From Actinoplanes utahensis (GTDB taxonomy: Bacteria > Actinomycetota > Actinomycetes > Mycobacteriales > Micromonosporaceae), in assembly GCF_016862455.1 (NCBI RefSeq), contig NZ_BOMZ01000088.1, positions 1 to 64,000 of the forward strand: 64,000 nt of DNA, given 5' to 3'. Shown piece by piece: positions 27,148-36,177 of the stretch. Every line of letters starts with the position of its first letter. Position 1 is the stretch's first letter. Both the position numbers and the translations under genes were made by a program. The notes beneath the pieces are model-generated. The model did not search any database, was not told where the DNA came from, and saw only the letters and a program-made list of their open reading frames with translations.

Positions 27148-27176
27148 AAAGTAAACCGGGCTGTTACAGATGTCAA
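27148..27176 (-). promoter_or_regulatory. Consensus promoter of the peptide cluster
   Basis: On the minus strand TTGACA (27176-27171) and TACTTT (27153-27148) are separated by exactly 17 bases, 39 bases ahead of the MauE-like start. A near -35 consensus like this is unusual in high-GC genomes and suggests a vegetative promoter for the cluster, possibly with the SARP acting elsewhere. Confidence 0.65.
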
Positions 27177-27184
27177 TACTTGAA

Positions 27185-27193
27185 TGTTAGCGC
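27185..27193. promoter_or_regulatory. Half operator GTTAGCGCT before the signal peptidase
   Basis: GTTAGCGCT matches the left part of the araD palindrome at 39304. A related GTTAACGCTAAC spans the peptidase stop codon at 27635-27646. Whether these bind the same regulator is unknown. Confidence 0.3.
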
Positions 27194-27216
27194 TCTCTAT
27201 TGCACGCTCGCGACTG

Positions 27217-27639
27217 ATGAAGCGCTATGCCTTTTACCTGATCGGCACCCTGGCCCCGGTTCTGCTCGGCGTGCTGGCGCTGCGCCGTGCGCTGCTCGTC
27301 GTCGAGGTCACCGGCGCCAGCATGGAGCCCACCCACCGCAGCGGCGACCGCCTGCTCGCCGTCCGTGGCGGCCGGCCGGGCCGCGGTGACGTGGTCCTGC
27401 TCCGGCACCCGGAGGCGGCCTCCCGACCCGCCGGGGCCAGCGAATATCTGGTCAAGCGGGTGGCCGCGATGCCGGGCGACCCGGTCCCGGACACCGTCGC
27501 GCCGGTCGCCGGGGCCGGCGTCGTGCCGCCCGGCTCCTGCGTGGTGCTCGGCGACAGCCCGGACAGTGTGGATTCCCGGACCTGGGGATTCGTGCCGTGC
27601 TCCGACGTAGCAGGCCGCGTGTTGCGTAGCCTTGGTTAA
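27217..27639 (+). CDS. Type I signal peptidase (S26 family)
   Basis: A 140-residue membrane-bound serine protease that removes signal or leader peptides outside the membrane. One N-terminal helix at about 6-22 is followed by box B GASMEPTHRSGD with catalytic Ser36, box D YLVKRVAAMPGD with general base Lys80, and box E VLGDSPDSVDSR. It is short for the family, so it is a minimal form. I start at the ATG at 27217, which gives MKRYAFYLIG; an upstream ATG at 27184 is possible. It diverges from the MauE-led cluster and likely matures its peptide. Confidence 0.88.
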   Translation: MKRYAFYLIGTLAPVLLGVLALRRALLVVEVTGASMEPTHRSGDRLLAVRGGRPGRGDVVLLRHPEAASRPAGASEYLVKRVAAMPGDPVPDTVAPVAGAGVVPPGSCVVLGDSPDSVDSRTWGFVPCSDVAGRVLRSLG

Positions 27640-27707
27640 CGCTAACTGAAGCGCGATTCACGACGGATACCGAAATAGAATGCGCGACGATATACGGAAT
27701 TGACCGT

Positions 27708-27728
27708 GCCGGGCCGCTTCAGCCCGGC
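27708..27728 (+). terminator. Hairpin between convergent signal peptidase and ZIP genes
   Basis: GCCGGGC and GCCCGGC form a 7-bp stem around CGCTTCA. It lies in the 176-base gap between the two convergent stops. Confidence 0.45.
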
Positions 27729-27815
27729 GGCCGCGGATCGGCTCGAACGGGCCGACTGCCTCGCGTGGACGGGCACGGGACCTTTCGTGGCCCGTACGAA
27801 ATCAGGCCCCGGCTC

Positions 27816-28559
27816 TCAGCCCGCGTGGGACAGGGCGAAGGAGAGCAGGAAACCCGCCACCGTGATCAGGCCGATCAGCAGGTGCGCGTCGTCGAACGCC
27901 TCCGGGATCATGGTGTCCGCGACCATGGTCAGGATGGCGCCGCCGGCCAGCGCGGTGATCCAGCCGAGCAGGACCGCCGGCGCGGAGGCGAGCACCGTGA
28001 AACCGGCGATCGAGGAGAGCGCGCTGATAGCGGCGATGCCGCCCCACAGGGTGAAGACGTAGGCGCGGCCGCGGCCGGCGGCACGCAGACCGGCCGCGCT
28101 GGAGAGACCCTCCGGGACATTGCTGACGAAGACGGCGACGACCGTGGCGACGCTGACGCCGCCACCGGCCAGCAGGCTGGTGCCGATGACGATCGATTCG
28201 GGGATGCCGTCGAGGAGGGCGCCGGTGGCCAAGGCCAGGCCGGAGCCGTCGTCGGAGCGGTCGTCGCCGCCGGAACGCTTGCGGTTGCGGGCGCCGCGGC
28301 GGGCCAGCAGGACGTTGCAGCCGGTATAGATCAGGGCGCCGGCGATCGCGCCGGACGCGGTCCACGACATGCCGGCCTGGTCGTAGGCCTCACCGACCAA
28401 CTCGAAGGCGACGGCGGAGAGCAGCACGCCGGCGCCGAACGCCATGATCGACGCGATGGCACGGCGCGGAATGCGGACGAAGAAGCCGACCGCGGCGCCC
28501 AGCAGCAGCGCGGAACCGGCGAGGAGTCCCCAGCCGCCCGCCTCCAACCAACCCGGCAT
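27816..28559 (-). CDS. ZIP-family metal transporter
   Basis: A 247-residue membrane protein with about eight helices. The paired metal-path motifs appear as ALLDGIPESIVIG and SNVPEGLSSAAGL, both typical of ZIP carriers; here the usual HN(x)PEG position reads VSNVPEG. A short charged loop (RNRKRSGGDDRSDDGSG) lies between helices 3 and 4. It would import zinc or another divalent ion. It is separated from the arabinose operon by a terminator and runs in the same direction. Confidence 0.88.
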   Translation of the reverse strand: MPGWLEAGGWGLLAGSALLLGAAVGFFVRIPRRAIASIMAFGAGVLLSAVAFELVGEAYDQAGMSWTASGAIAGALIYTGCNVLLARRGARNRKRSGGDDRSDDGSGLALATGALLDGIPESIVIGTSLLAGGGVSVATVVAVFVSNVPEGLSSAAGLRAAGRGRAYVFTLWGGIAAISALSSIAGFTVLASAPAVLLGWITALAGGAILTMVADTMIPEAFDDAHLLIGLITVAGFLLSFALSHAG

Positions 28560-28577
28560 ACGGCGGACAGTGCCCGG

Positions 28578-28611
28578 TCACCCCGCCCGGCACACCATCC
28601 GGGCGGGGTGA
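28578..28611 (-). terminator. Terminator of the arabinose operon
   Basis: TCACCCCGCCCGG and CCGGGCGGGGTGA form a perfect 13-bp stem around an 8-base loop, 11 bases past the araA stop. It separates araA from the ZIP gene. Confidence 0.75.
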
Positions 28612-28621
28612 TCCACGCGAC

Positions 28622-30103
28622 TCAGCGGAAGCCGCGGGCCAGGCGGTGGTACGCCTGGTTCCAGCGCACCTCCTTGGCGAACGAACGGGTCGTCGTCGCC
28701 TCGTCGATGACCAGCAGTTCGGTGCCGACCATCTCGGCCAGGTCGGCCAGTTCCTCGGCGCCCACCGCCGAGGACAGCACGGTGTGGTGCGGGCCGCCCG
28801 CGGTCAGCCAGCACTCGGCCGACGTGGACAGCGACGGGGCCGGCTTCCAGACCGCCCGGGCGACCGGCAGCTTCGGCAGCGGCGCGGTCGGCGGGACCAC
28901 CTCGATCTCGTTGGCGACCAGGCGGAACCGCTCGCCCAGGTCGGCCAGGCCGAGCACGACCGCCTTGCCCGGCCGGGCGTCGAAGACCAGGCGGACCGGG
29001 TCCTCCCGGCCGCCGATGCCGAGCGGGTGGATCTCCAGCTTCGGCTTCTCCGCCGCGATCGACGGGCACACCTCGAGCATGTGGGCGCCGAGGATGACCT
29101 CGTTGCCCGGGGTCAGGTCGTACGTGTAGTCCTCCATGAAGGACGTGCCGCCGCCCGGGGCCATCGCCTTGAGCGTGTGCACCAGCACCGAGGTCTTCCA
29201 GTCCCCCTCGCCGCCGAAGCCGTAGCCGTCGGCCATCAGCCGCTGCACCGCCAGGCCGGGCAGCTGGCGCAGCCCGCCGAGGTCCTCGAAGTTCGAGGTG
29301 AACGCGCGGAAGCCGCCCTCGGTGAGGAACTGCCGCAGGCCCAGCTCGATCCGGGCGCCGTAGCGCAGCGACTCGAGCCGCTCGCCGAGCAGCTCGGGCG
29401 CCACCTCGTAGGTGTCCCGGTACTCCTCGACCAGCTTGTCGATGTCCGCGTCCGACTGCTGGTCGACGACGGCGACCAGGTCGTTGACCCCGTACGTGTT
29501 GACCGAGACGCCGAACCGCAGCTGCGCCTCGACCTTGTCGCCCTCGGTGACCGCCACGTCCCGCATGTTGTCGCCGAAACGCGCCAGCTTGAGGTTGCGC
29601 ATCGCGGAGTAGCCGCGGGCCGCCTTCACCCAGGTGGCGATCCGGGCCACCACGGCCGGGTTGCTGACGTGCCCGGCCACGGTCTTGCGGGGCACGCCCA
29701 GCCGCGTCTCGATGAACCCGAACTCCCGGTCGCCGTGCGCGGCCTGGTTGAGGTTCATGAAGTCCATGTCGATCTCGCCCCAGGGCAGCTCGACGTTGTG
29801 CTGGGTGTGCAGGTGCAGCAGCGGGGCCCGCAGCGCGTCCAGGCCGGCGATCCACATCTTGGCCGGCGAGAACGTGTGCATCCAGGTGACGACGCCGAGC
29901 ACGCCCGGCGTCGACGAGGCCCGGCGGCAGATCTCCAGGATCTGCTCGGCGCTGGTCAGCACCGGCTGCCAGATCACGTCCGCGTCGAGCTGGGTGTCCA
30001 GCTGGATCGCGATCTCCCGGGACTGCGAGGCGACCTGCTCCAGGGTCTCCGGTCCGTAGAGTCCCTGACTGCCGGTCAGGAACCAGATTTCCCCGTTGCT
30101 CAT
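28622..30103 (-). CDS. araA: L-arabinose isomerase
   Basis: A 493-residue cytoplasmic isomerase converting L-arabinose to L-ribulose. It is collinear with the E. coli enzyme. Metal and catalytic residues are seen as E299 in [11 protein letters not shown]324 in SFMEDYTYD and H341 in GAHMLEV. The start [13 protein letters not shown] is the conserved N terminus. It is the last gene of a five-gene minus-strand operon after two permeases, with a 39-base gap and a terminator behind it. No ribulokinase (araB) is in the window; araD lies 9 kb away. Confidence 0.97.
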   Translation of the reverse strand: MSNGEIWFLTGSQGLYGPETLEQVASQSREIAIQLDTQLDADVIWQPVLTSAEQILEICRRASSTPGVLGVVTWMHTFSPAKMWIAGLDALRAPLLHLHTQHNVELPWGEIDMDFMNLNQAAHGDREFGFIETRLGVPRKTVAGHVSNPAVVARIATWVKAARGYSAMRNLKLARFGDNMRDVAVTEGDKVEAQLRFGVSVNTYGVNDLVAVVDQQSDADIDKLVEEYRDTYEVAPELLGERLESLRYGARIELGLRQFLTEGGFRAFTSNFEDLGGLRQLPGLAVQRLMADGYGFGGEGDWKTSVLVHTLKAMAPGGGTSFMEDYTYDLTPGNEVILGAHMLEVCPSIAAEKPKLEIHPLGIGGREDPVRLVFDARPGKAVVLGLADLGERFRLVANEIEVVPPTAPLPKLPVARAVWKPAPSLSTSAECWLTAGGPHHTVLSSAVGAEELADLAEMVGTELLVIDEATTTRSFAKEVRWNQAYHRLARGFR

Positions 30104-30142
30104 GTGCGGTCGCCCTTCTCGTACTTTTCTGTGGTCATGCGG

Positions 30143-31165
30143 CTATCTCGCTTTTCTCGTGACGAGTCGCTGCATCACGATGAAGCTGAACAGGAGCACA
30201 CCGACGATGATCTGACTCCAGGCCACGTTCAGGTCGCCCTGGAAGTTGATGAGCGTCCGGATCAGGCCGGTGACCAGGACGCCGAGCAGCGTGCCCCAGA
30301 CGAAACCGGAGCCGCCGGTGAGCAGCACGCCGCCGATGACACACGCGGCGATCGCGTCCAGTTCGATGCCGTTGCCCTGACCGGCCCAGCCGGAGGTGGA
30401 GTTGATGCTGAACAGCACGCCGCCGAGCGCCGCGCAGAATCCGCTCAGCGTGTAGACGGCGATCTTGGTGCGGCCCACCGGGAGGCCCATCAGCAGCGCC
30501 GAGTCGGCGTTGCCGCCGATCGCGTAGACGTTACGGCCGAACCGGGTCCACGCCAGCACGACGGCGGCGATGAGCAGCGTGAGCAGCGCGACGATGGCGA
30601 TCGGCTTGGTGCTGACGCCGTCGGCCAGCGGGATCCGGAAGTCCGACAGCTCCCGCCACATGTCGTTGCGGATCGGGATGGAGTCCTCGTTGATGAACAG
30701 CGCCAGGCCGCGGGCGAGGAAGAGGCCCGCCAACGTGGCGATGAACGGCTCCACCTTGAAGTAGTGGATCACCGCGCCCTGGCCGGCGCCGATCAGCGCG
30801 CCCAGCACCAGCACCGCCGGCAGCACCACGAGCGGCGGCCAGTCGGCCTTGAGCAGCGTCGCGGTCAGCACGGTGGTCAGCGAGATGACCGCGCCGACCG
30901 ACAGGTCGATGCCGCCGGTGAGGATCACGAAGGTCATGCCGACCGCGACCACCAGCAGCACCGCGTTGTCACGGAACAGGTTGACGACGACCATCGGGTT
31001 GTCGAACCTGGGGTAGTTCGCCAGGCCACTGACGTACATCGCCACGAGCAGGCCGAGGGTGGCCAGGATCGGGACGTGCTTGGTGTTCGGCCTGAAGCTC
31101 CGGTGCCGCTTGTTGAGCTGCGGACCGTCGCCCTTCACAACGGGGCTCGTCTGCATGGTGGTCAT
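30143..31165 (-). CDS. Sugar ABC transporter permease (YjfF/RbsC type)
   Basis: A 340-residue permease of the ribose/galactofuranose class, with about nine to ten membrane helices. The family stretch DLSVGAVISLTTVLTATLL and the C-terminal TGGSGFVWGTLLGV block are clear. Its ATG overlaps the upstream permease stop by 4 bases. It forms the channel with the 31162 product. Confidence 0.93.
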   Translation of the reverse strand: MTTMQTSPVVKGDGPQLNKRHRSFRPNTKHVPILATLGLLVAMYVSGLANYPRFDNPMVVVNLFRDNAVLLVVAVGMTFVILTGGIDLSVGAVISLTTVLTATLLKADWPPLVVLPAVLVLGALIGAGQGAVIHYFKVEPFIATLAGLFLARGLALFINEDSIPIRNDMWRELSDFRIPLADGVSTKPIAIVALLTLLIAAVVLAWTRFGRNVYAIGGNADSALLMGLPVGRTKIAVYTLSGFCAALGGVLFSINSTSGWAGQGNGIELDAIAACVIGGVLLTGGSGFVWGTLLGVLVTGLIRTLINFQGDLNVAWSQIIVGVLLFSFIVMQRLVTRKAR

Positions 31166-32178
31166 GCTGCAACCTTCTCAACGGCGGGACGGCGCTTGAA
31201 GCGCCCGAAGACCTTGGCCCGGAACTCCGGGGACTGGGACAGGCAGAGCGCCACCACCACGACGGCCTTGAACAGCAGGTTCGCCTTGTCCGGGATGTCG
31301 AGGGCGACCACGGTGATCCGCAGCGTCTGGATGATGACCGCGCCGAGCACGGTGCCGATGATCGAGAACCGGCCGCCGATCAGCGCCGTGCCACCGATGA
31401 CCACGGCCAGGATGGCGTCGAGCTCGATGAGGTTACCGGCGGAGATGCTGTCCGCGCTCTTGATGTCGGCGCTGTAGATCAGGCCCGCCAGACCGGCGAA
31501 CCCACCCGCCACCACGTAGACCATGACGGTGATCCGGCGGGCGCTGATACCGGCCAGCCGGCTCGCCGTCGGGCTGCCGCCGACCGACTCCAGCAGCAGG
31601 CCCAGCGCGGTGCGCCGGGTCAGCAGGATGGTCAGCACGACAGCCGCCACGGCGATCAGGAACGCCACCGGCAGAGACAGGAAGAAACCCGAGGCGAGGG
31701 TCGAGTACGGCCCGGACTGCACGTTGATGATCTGGCCGTCGGTGACCAGCTGCGCCAGGCCACGGCCGGCCACCATCAGGATCAGCGTCGCGATGATCGG
31801 CTGAATACCGACGACCGCGACCAGCGTGCCGTTCCACAGCCCGAGCACCAGCGCGACGGCGATCGCGATCCCGATGATCAGCAGCACCGAGGCGACGCTG
31901 TTCTGGTTGCCGAGGTCCTGGATCAGCAGACACGCGACGGCGCCGGAGATCGCCATGACGGCGCCCACCGACAGGTCGATGCCGCCGGTGGCGATGACGA
32001 GCGTCATGCCGACCGACACCAGGACGAGCGGCGCGCTGCCGCGCAGGATGTCGATCAGGGTGCCGAAGAGGTGGCCGTCCTGGATCGTGAGGAACTGGTT
32101 GGAGGTGAAGACGTTGATGCCCAGCATCACTACCAGGATCAACGACGGCCAGAACAGCCGCTTCTTGACGATGCTCAT
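31162..32178 (-). CDS. Sugar ABC transporter permease (YtfT/RbsC type)
   Basis: A 338-residue permease of the same family as its neighbour, with GGIDLSVGAVMAISGAVAC and IGGRFSIIGTVLGAVI as family marks. It is joined by 4-base overlaps on both sides, to the ATPase upstream and the second permease downstream, so the operon is tightly coupled. Confidence 0.93.
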   Translation of the reverse strand: MSIVKKRLFWPSLILVVMLGINVFTSNQFLTIQDGHLFGTLIDILRGSAPLVLVSVGMTLVIATGGIDLSVGAVMAISGAVACLLIQDLGNQNSVASVLLIIGIAIAVALVLGLWNGTLVAVVGIQPIIATLILMVAGRGLAQLVTDGQIINVQSGPYSTLASGFFLSLPVAFLIAVAAVVLTILLTRRTALGLLLESVGGSPTASRLAGISARRITVMVYVVAGGFAGLAGLIYSADIKSADSISAGNLIELDAILAVVIGGTALIGGRFSIIGTVLGAVIIQTLRITVVALDIPDKANLLFKAVVVVALCLSQSPEFRAKVFGRFKRRPAVEKVAA

Positions 32179-33701
32179 GAGCTTGCTCCGCTGGCGATGG
32201 TCTGCATGATGCGGTCGGCGTCGACGTCCGCGCTGTTCTCCAGCTCCTCGACCAGGCGCCGGTCACGCAGCACCGCGATCTTGTGACTGAGCCGCAGCAC
32301 CTCCTCCAGCTCGGCGCTGACGAAGAGCACCGCCATACCGCCGGTGGACAGCTCGGCCACCAGCTTCTGGATCTCGGCCTTGGCGCCGACGTCGATGCCG
32401 CGGGTCGGCTCGTCGATGATCAGCAGGCGGGGTTCGGTGATCAGCCACCGGGCCAGCAGGACCTTCTGCTGGTTGCCGCCGCTGAGGTTGCGCACCGGGC
32501 GCTCCGGATCGGCCGGCCGGATCTGCAACGCCTTGATGTACTTGTCGACGATCTCGTCCTGCTTCTTGCGCGGGATGGGTCGGGCCCACCCGCGGCTGGC
32601 CTGCAACGCCAGGATGATGTTCTCCCGGACGCTGAGGTCGCCGATGATGCCCTCGGTGCGCCGGTTCTCCGACGAGAAGGCGATCCGGTGCTTCATGGCC
32701 GCCTGCGGGTCGCGCAGGCTGACCTTCTTACCGTCGACGCGTACCTCGCCCTGGTCCGCCTTGTCGGCGCCGAAGAGCAGACGGGCCAATTCGGTACGGC
32801 CGGACCCGAGCAGACCGGCCAGGCCCACCACCTCACCCTCGTGGATGGTCAGGTTGTACGGGGCGATCGCGCCGGTCCGGCCCAGCCCCTCGGCCTCCAG
32901 GAGCGGTTTGGCCCCGGCCGCCCGCTCCCGGTTGCTCTGCGCCTTGTCCTCGACGTCCTCGAGCGCGGCGAGCTCCTTGCCGATCATCTTCTCGACCAGC
33001 TGCACCTGGGACAGCTCCTCGACGCGGTGCTCGCTGATCAGCTGGCCGTTGCGCAGAATGGTGAGCCGGTCGGAGATCTCGTAGATCTGGTCCAGGAAGT
33101 GCGAGACGAACAGGATCGCCACGCCGGATTCCTTGAGCCGGCGCATGACCCGGAACAGCTGCTCCACCTCGGCGGTGTCCAGGCTGGAGGTGGGCTCGTC
33201 GAGGATGAGCACCCGGGCGTCGACGTCGATCGCGCGGGCGATGGCGACCATCTGCTGGATCGCCAGGGAGTAGGTGCTCAGCGGCGCGGACACGTCGAGG
33301 TCGAGGTCGAGCCGGGCGAGCAGCTCCGCGGCCCGGCGCCGCATCCGGCCCCACTGGATCTTGCCGAATCGACGGGGCTCGCGGCCGATGAAGATGTTCT
33401 CCGCGATGGAGAGGTTGGTGCAGAGGTTGACCTCTTGGTAGACCGTGCTGATGCCGGCCTGCTGGGCCTGCAGCGGCCCGGAGATCCGCACCGGCTTGCC
33501 GCCGAGCGTGATCTCGCCACCGTCGATCTCGTAGACGCCGGTCAGCGTCTTGATCAGGGTGGATTTTCCGGCGCCGTTCTCACCCATCAGGGCGTGAACC
33601 TCACCCGGGAACATACGGAAATCGACGCCGTCGAGGGCGACGACGCCGGGGAAGACTTTTCGGATCCCGGTCATCTCGAGGACCGGAGACTGCTCGCCCA
33701 T
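32175..33701 (-). CDS. Sugar ABC transporter ATP-binding protein, two ATPase domains
   Basis: A 508-residue double ATPase of the RbsA/AraG/YtfR type. The first half carries Walker A GENGAGKST and Walker B LILDEPTSSLD. The second half has a degenerate Walker A (GLLGSGRTE), typical of the class, with the signature NLSGGNQQKVLLARWL. GGAG lies 5 bases before the ATG at 33701. Unlike the galactan locus, this system carries its own ATPase. Context with araA points to L-arabinose as cargo. Confidence 0.95.
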   Translation of the reverse strand: MGEQSPVLEMTGIRKVFPGVVALDGVDFRMFPGEVHALMGENGAGKSTLIKTLTGVYEIDGGEITLGGKPVRISGPLQAQQAGISTVYQEVNLCTNLSIAENIFIGREPRRFGKIQWGRMRRRAAELLARLDLDLDVSAPLSTYSLAIQQMVAIARAIDVDARVLILDEPTSSLDTAEVEQLFRVMRRLKESGVAILFVSHFLDQIYEISDRLTILRNGQLISEHRVEELSQVQLVEKMIGKELAALEDVEDKAQSNRERAAGAKPLLEAEGLGRTGAIAPYNLTIHEGEVVGLAGLLGSGRTELARLLFGADKADQGEVRVDGKKVSLRDPQAAMKHRIAFSSENRRTEGIIGDLSVRENIILALQASRGWARPIPRKKQDEIVDKYIKALQIRPADPERPVRNLSGGNQQKVLLARWLITEPRLLIIDEPTRGIDVGAKAEIQKLVAELSTGGMAVLFVSAELEEVLRLSHKIAVLRDRRLVEELENSADVDADRIMQTIASGASS

Positions 33702-33721
33702 TGTGGCTCCGTTTCGCGCGC

Positions 33722-33756
33722 CGTAGGTCGCCCCGGCACGGCCGGGGCGACCTACG
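33722..33756 (-). promoter_or_regulatory. Intra-operon hairpin after the binding-protein gene
   Basis: A perfect 16-bp stem (CGTAGGTCGCCCCGGC and its complement) around an ACG loop, between the binding-protein stop and the ATPase start. It probably partly terminates transcription or stabilises upstream mRNA. It matches in placement and loop the hairpin at 8544-8572. Confidence 0.7.
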
Positions 33757-33766
33757 AGCGGATCGA

Positions 33767-34756
33767 TCAGTACTTGCGGGTGGGGAGCGCTTCCTTGGCC
33801 TGCTCCTGGGTGAAGGTGGTCTCCTCGGTGACGATGCGCTGCTCCACCGACTCGCCGGCCTTGACCTTCTTGACGGTCTGCATCAGCTGGTCGCCGAGGA
33901 GCGGCGAGCACTCCACGATGAAGTTGATCTCGCCGGCGGCCAGCGCGGTCATGCCGTCCTTGACCGCGTCGACGGTGATGATCTTGATGTCGGTGCCGGG
34001 CTTCTTGCCGGCCGCCTTGATCGCCTCGATGGCGCCCAGGCCCATGTCGTCGTTGTGGGCGTAGAGCACGTCGATGTCCTTCTCGGACTGCAGGAAGGCC
34101 TCCATGACCGTCTTGCCGTCGGCGCGCTTGAAGTCACCGGTCTGCGACTTCACGATCTTCAGGTTGGGGTTGGCCTTGATGGCCTCCTGGAAGCCCGACT
34201 GGCGGTCCAGGGCCGGGGCCGAGCCCGTGGTGCCCTGCAGCTCGACGATGTTGACCGGCTCGTTCTTGCCCTCGTACTGCTTGAGCAGCCACTCGCCGGC
34301 CTTCTTGCCCTCGAGCTTGAAGTCGGAGCCGATGAAGGACTTGTAGAGGCTGGTGTCCTGCGAGTCGACGGCGCGGTCGGTCAGGACGACCGGGATGTCG
34401 GCGTCCTTGGCCTCCTTGAGCACCGCGTCCCAGCCGGAGGTGACCACCGGCGAGAAGGCGATCACGTCGACGCCCTGGGTGATGAAGCTGCGGATGTCAG
34501 CGATCTGCTGCTCCTGCTTGCCGTTCGCGTTGGCGAACTTCAGCGTGATGCCGGCCGCGTCGGCCGACGCCTTGATCGACTCGGTGTTGGCGGTACGCCA
34601 GCCACTCTCCGCGCCGACCTGCGAGAAGCCCAGGACGATCTTGTCGCCGCTGCCGCCGTCGCCGCCCTTCGCGGAATCGTCGCTGGAACCACAACCGGCG
34701 AGCGCGGACACGGCCAGCAGGCCCCCGAACACCGCCACAGACAAGGTCTTACGCAC
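33767..34756 (-). CDS. Sugar-binding lipoprotein of the arabinose-type ABC system
   Basis: A 329-residue periplasmic-binding-type protein. The signal peptide ends at the lipobox LAGC with Cys22, followed by GSSDDS. The mature protein begins KIVLGFSQVGAESGWRTANT, which resembles YtfQ-type galactofuranose-binding proteins. The start is GTG, with GGAGG 6 bases upstream. It is the first gene of the operon through araA. Two operator-like sites lie in its upstream gap, and its linkage to araA suggests arabinose as ligand, though galactofuranose cannot be excluded. Confidence 0.93.
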   Translation of the reverse strand: MRKTLSVAVFGGLLAVSALAGCGSSDDSAKGGDGGSGDKIVLGFSQVGAESGWRTANTESIKASADAAGITLKFANANGKQEQQIADIRSFITQGVDVIAFSPVVTSGWDAVLKEAKDADIPVVLTDRAVDSQDTSLYKSFIGSDFKLEGKKAGEWLLKQYEGKNEPVNIVELQGTTGSAPALDRQSGFQEAIKANPNLKIVKSQTGDFKRADGKTVMEAFLQSEKDIDVLYAHNDDMGLGAIEAIKAAGKKPGTDIKIITVDAVKDGMTALAAGEINFIVECSPLLGDQLMQTVKKVKAGESVEQRIVTEETTFTQEQAKEALPTRKY

Positions 34757-34772
34757 TGCAAACCTCCAGAAC

Positions 34773-34786
34773 TGTTACCGTTCACA
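34773..34786. promoter_or_regulatory. LacI-type operator, proximal to the binding-protein gene
   Basis: TGTTACCGTTCACA, an imperfect palindrome 16 bases upstream of the GTG start of the binding protein. It is closely related to the sites at 34872, 37888 and 39303. Confidence 0.6.
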
Positions 34787-34871
34787 AATAAGCAGCGACT
34801 ACGGCTACCAGCCGAAACCGCAGAGATCGGCGTCTCACTGCGACCGCCGTCACAGGTTGTCGTTTCGAGAG

Positions 34872-34885
34872 TGTTACCGTTCTCA
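34872..34885. promoter_or_regulatory. LacI-type operator, second copy
   Basis: TGTTACCGTTCTCA, differing from the 34773 site at one base, 99 bases away and nearer the divergent LacI-type regulator. The pair probably controls both directions. Confidence 0.55.
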
Positions 34886-34983
34886 TCGCGCTCGTCAAGA
34901 GACTTGGATCGCTGTTTCGGATCTGTTGCAATAGCCCTCATCTCACACGCGGTGATCGACCGGAAGCAACTAGGAATCATCCA

Positions 34984-36075
34984 ATGCCGACATCTGATGA
35001 GGCGGCGGGGCAACCCGAAACCGCTACTGACCTGCACGTACCCGCGCCCCGGGCGCGAACCGGCAAGGAGCGCGGCAGCGTCATGCGCGACGTGGCCAAG
35101 CTGGCCGGCGTCTCGCACCAGACGGTGTCCCGGGTGATCAACGAGCATCCCAACGTGCGCGCCGAGACCCGGGAACGCGTCCTGGCCGCCATGCGATCGC
35201 TCAACTACCGGCGCAACCTGGCAGCGCGCACCCTCGCCACCCGGGAGTCGCACACCCTCGGCATCGTCGGCTTCGAGACCACGTTGTTCGGCCCCGAATC
35301 GATGCTCTACGGCATCGAAAGCGCCGCCCGCGCCGCCGGATACCTGGTCAGCGTCGCCACCGTCCGCGACCTGTCACACCAGCCCGTCCTGGAAGCCGTC
35401 GACCGGCTCGTCCAGCACGGCGTCGACGGGATCATCGCGATCGCCCCGAAACCCGCCGTCACCACAGCGCTGACTCACGCCCCCGCGGGCATCCCCTGCG
35501 TCGCGGTCGGCGGCGACAAACAAGCCGGCTTCCCGACCGTACGGGTCGACAACTCCGCCGGAGCCGGCCTCGTCACCCAGCACCTGCTCGACCTCGGGCA
35601 CGCCACCGTGCACCACGTCGCCGGCCCGCTCGACTGGCCCGAGGCACAAGCCCGCGTCGACGGCTGGCGCCGCACCCTGTACGCCGCCGGCGCCGTCGTC
35701 CCACCCGTCACCGCCGGCTGGTGGGACGCCGCCGCCGGCTACGAACAAGGCCGCCGCCTCGCCGAAGACCCGACAGTGACCGCGGTGTTCTGCGCCAACG
35801 ACCGGATCGCCCTCGGCGTACTCCGCGCCATGCACGAATCCGGCCGCCGCGTCCCCGACGACGTGAGCGTCGCCGGCTTCGACGACATGCCCGACTCCGG
35901 CTACTTCCTGCCCCCGCTCACCACCGTCCACCAGGACTTCGCCGAACTCGGCCGGCGCGCCCTGTCCCTGCTGCTGCGCCACATGGCCGTCCCCGACGGC
36001 GACGCCCCACCCGAGGACGTGGTGGTGGCGCCCCGAATGACGCCACGGGTCAGCGCCGCCCCACCACGTCCCTGA
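34984..36075 (+). CDS. LacI-family regulator divergent from the arabinose operon
   Basis: A 363-residue repressor with an unusually long N-terminal extension of about 32 residues before the helix-turn-helix (VMRDVAKLAGVSHQTVSRVI). The sugar-binding core ends VSVAGFDDMPDSGYFLPPLTTV, as in family members. AGGA lies 9 bases before the ATG. It diverges from the arabinose-type transporter and probably binds the paired TGTTACCGTTC sites in the shared gap, and perhaps the related site before araD. Confidence 0.92.
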   Translation: MPTSDEAAGQPETATDLHVPAPRARTGKERGSVMRDVAKLAGVSHQTVSRVINEHPNVRAETRERVLAAMRSLNYRRNLAARTLATRESHTLGIVGFETTLFGPESMLYGIESAARAAGYLVSVATVRDLSHQPVLEAVDRLVQHGVDGIIAIAPKPAVTTALTHAPAGIPCVAVGGDKQAGFPTVRVDNSAGAGLVTQHLLDLGHATVHHVAGPLDWPEAQARVDGWRRTLYAAGAVVPPVTAGWWDAAAGYEQGRRLAEDPTVTAVFCANDRIALGVLRAMHESGRRVPDDVSVAGFDDMPDSGYFLPPLTTVHQDFAELGRRALSLLLRHMAVPDGDAPPEDVVVAPRMTPRVSAAPPRP

Positions 36076-36177
36076 CCACCCCGGCCCAGCGCCGCCCCGC
36101 CGCATCCCCGACCACCCCGGCCCGGCGCCACCCCGCCGCATCCCCGACCACCCCGGCCCAGCGCCGCCCCACCGCGC
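36070..36177. repeat. Three tandem 36-bp repeats
   Basis: Units at 36070-36105, 36106-36141 and 36142-36177 share the core GACCACCCCGGCCC. They begin in the last codons of the LacI gene and extend past its stop. The rest of the gap up to 36535 is C-rich and shows no supported gene. Confidence 0.75.
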
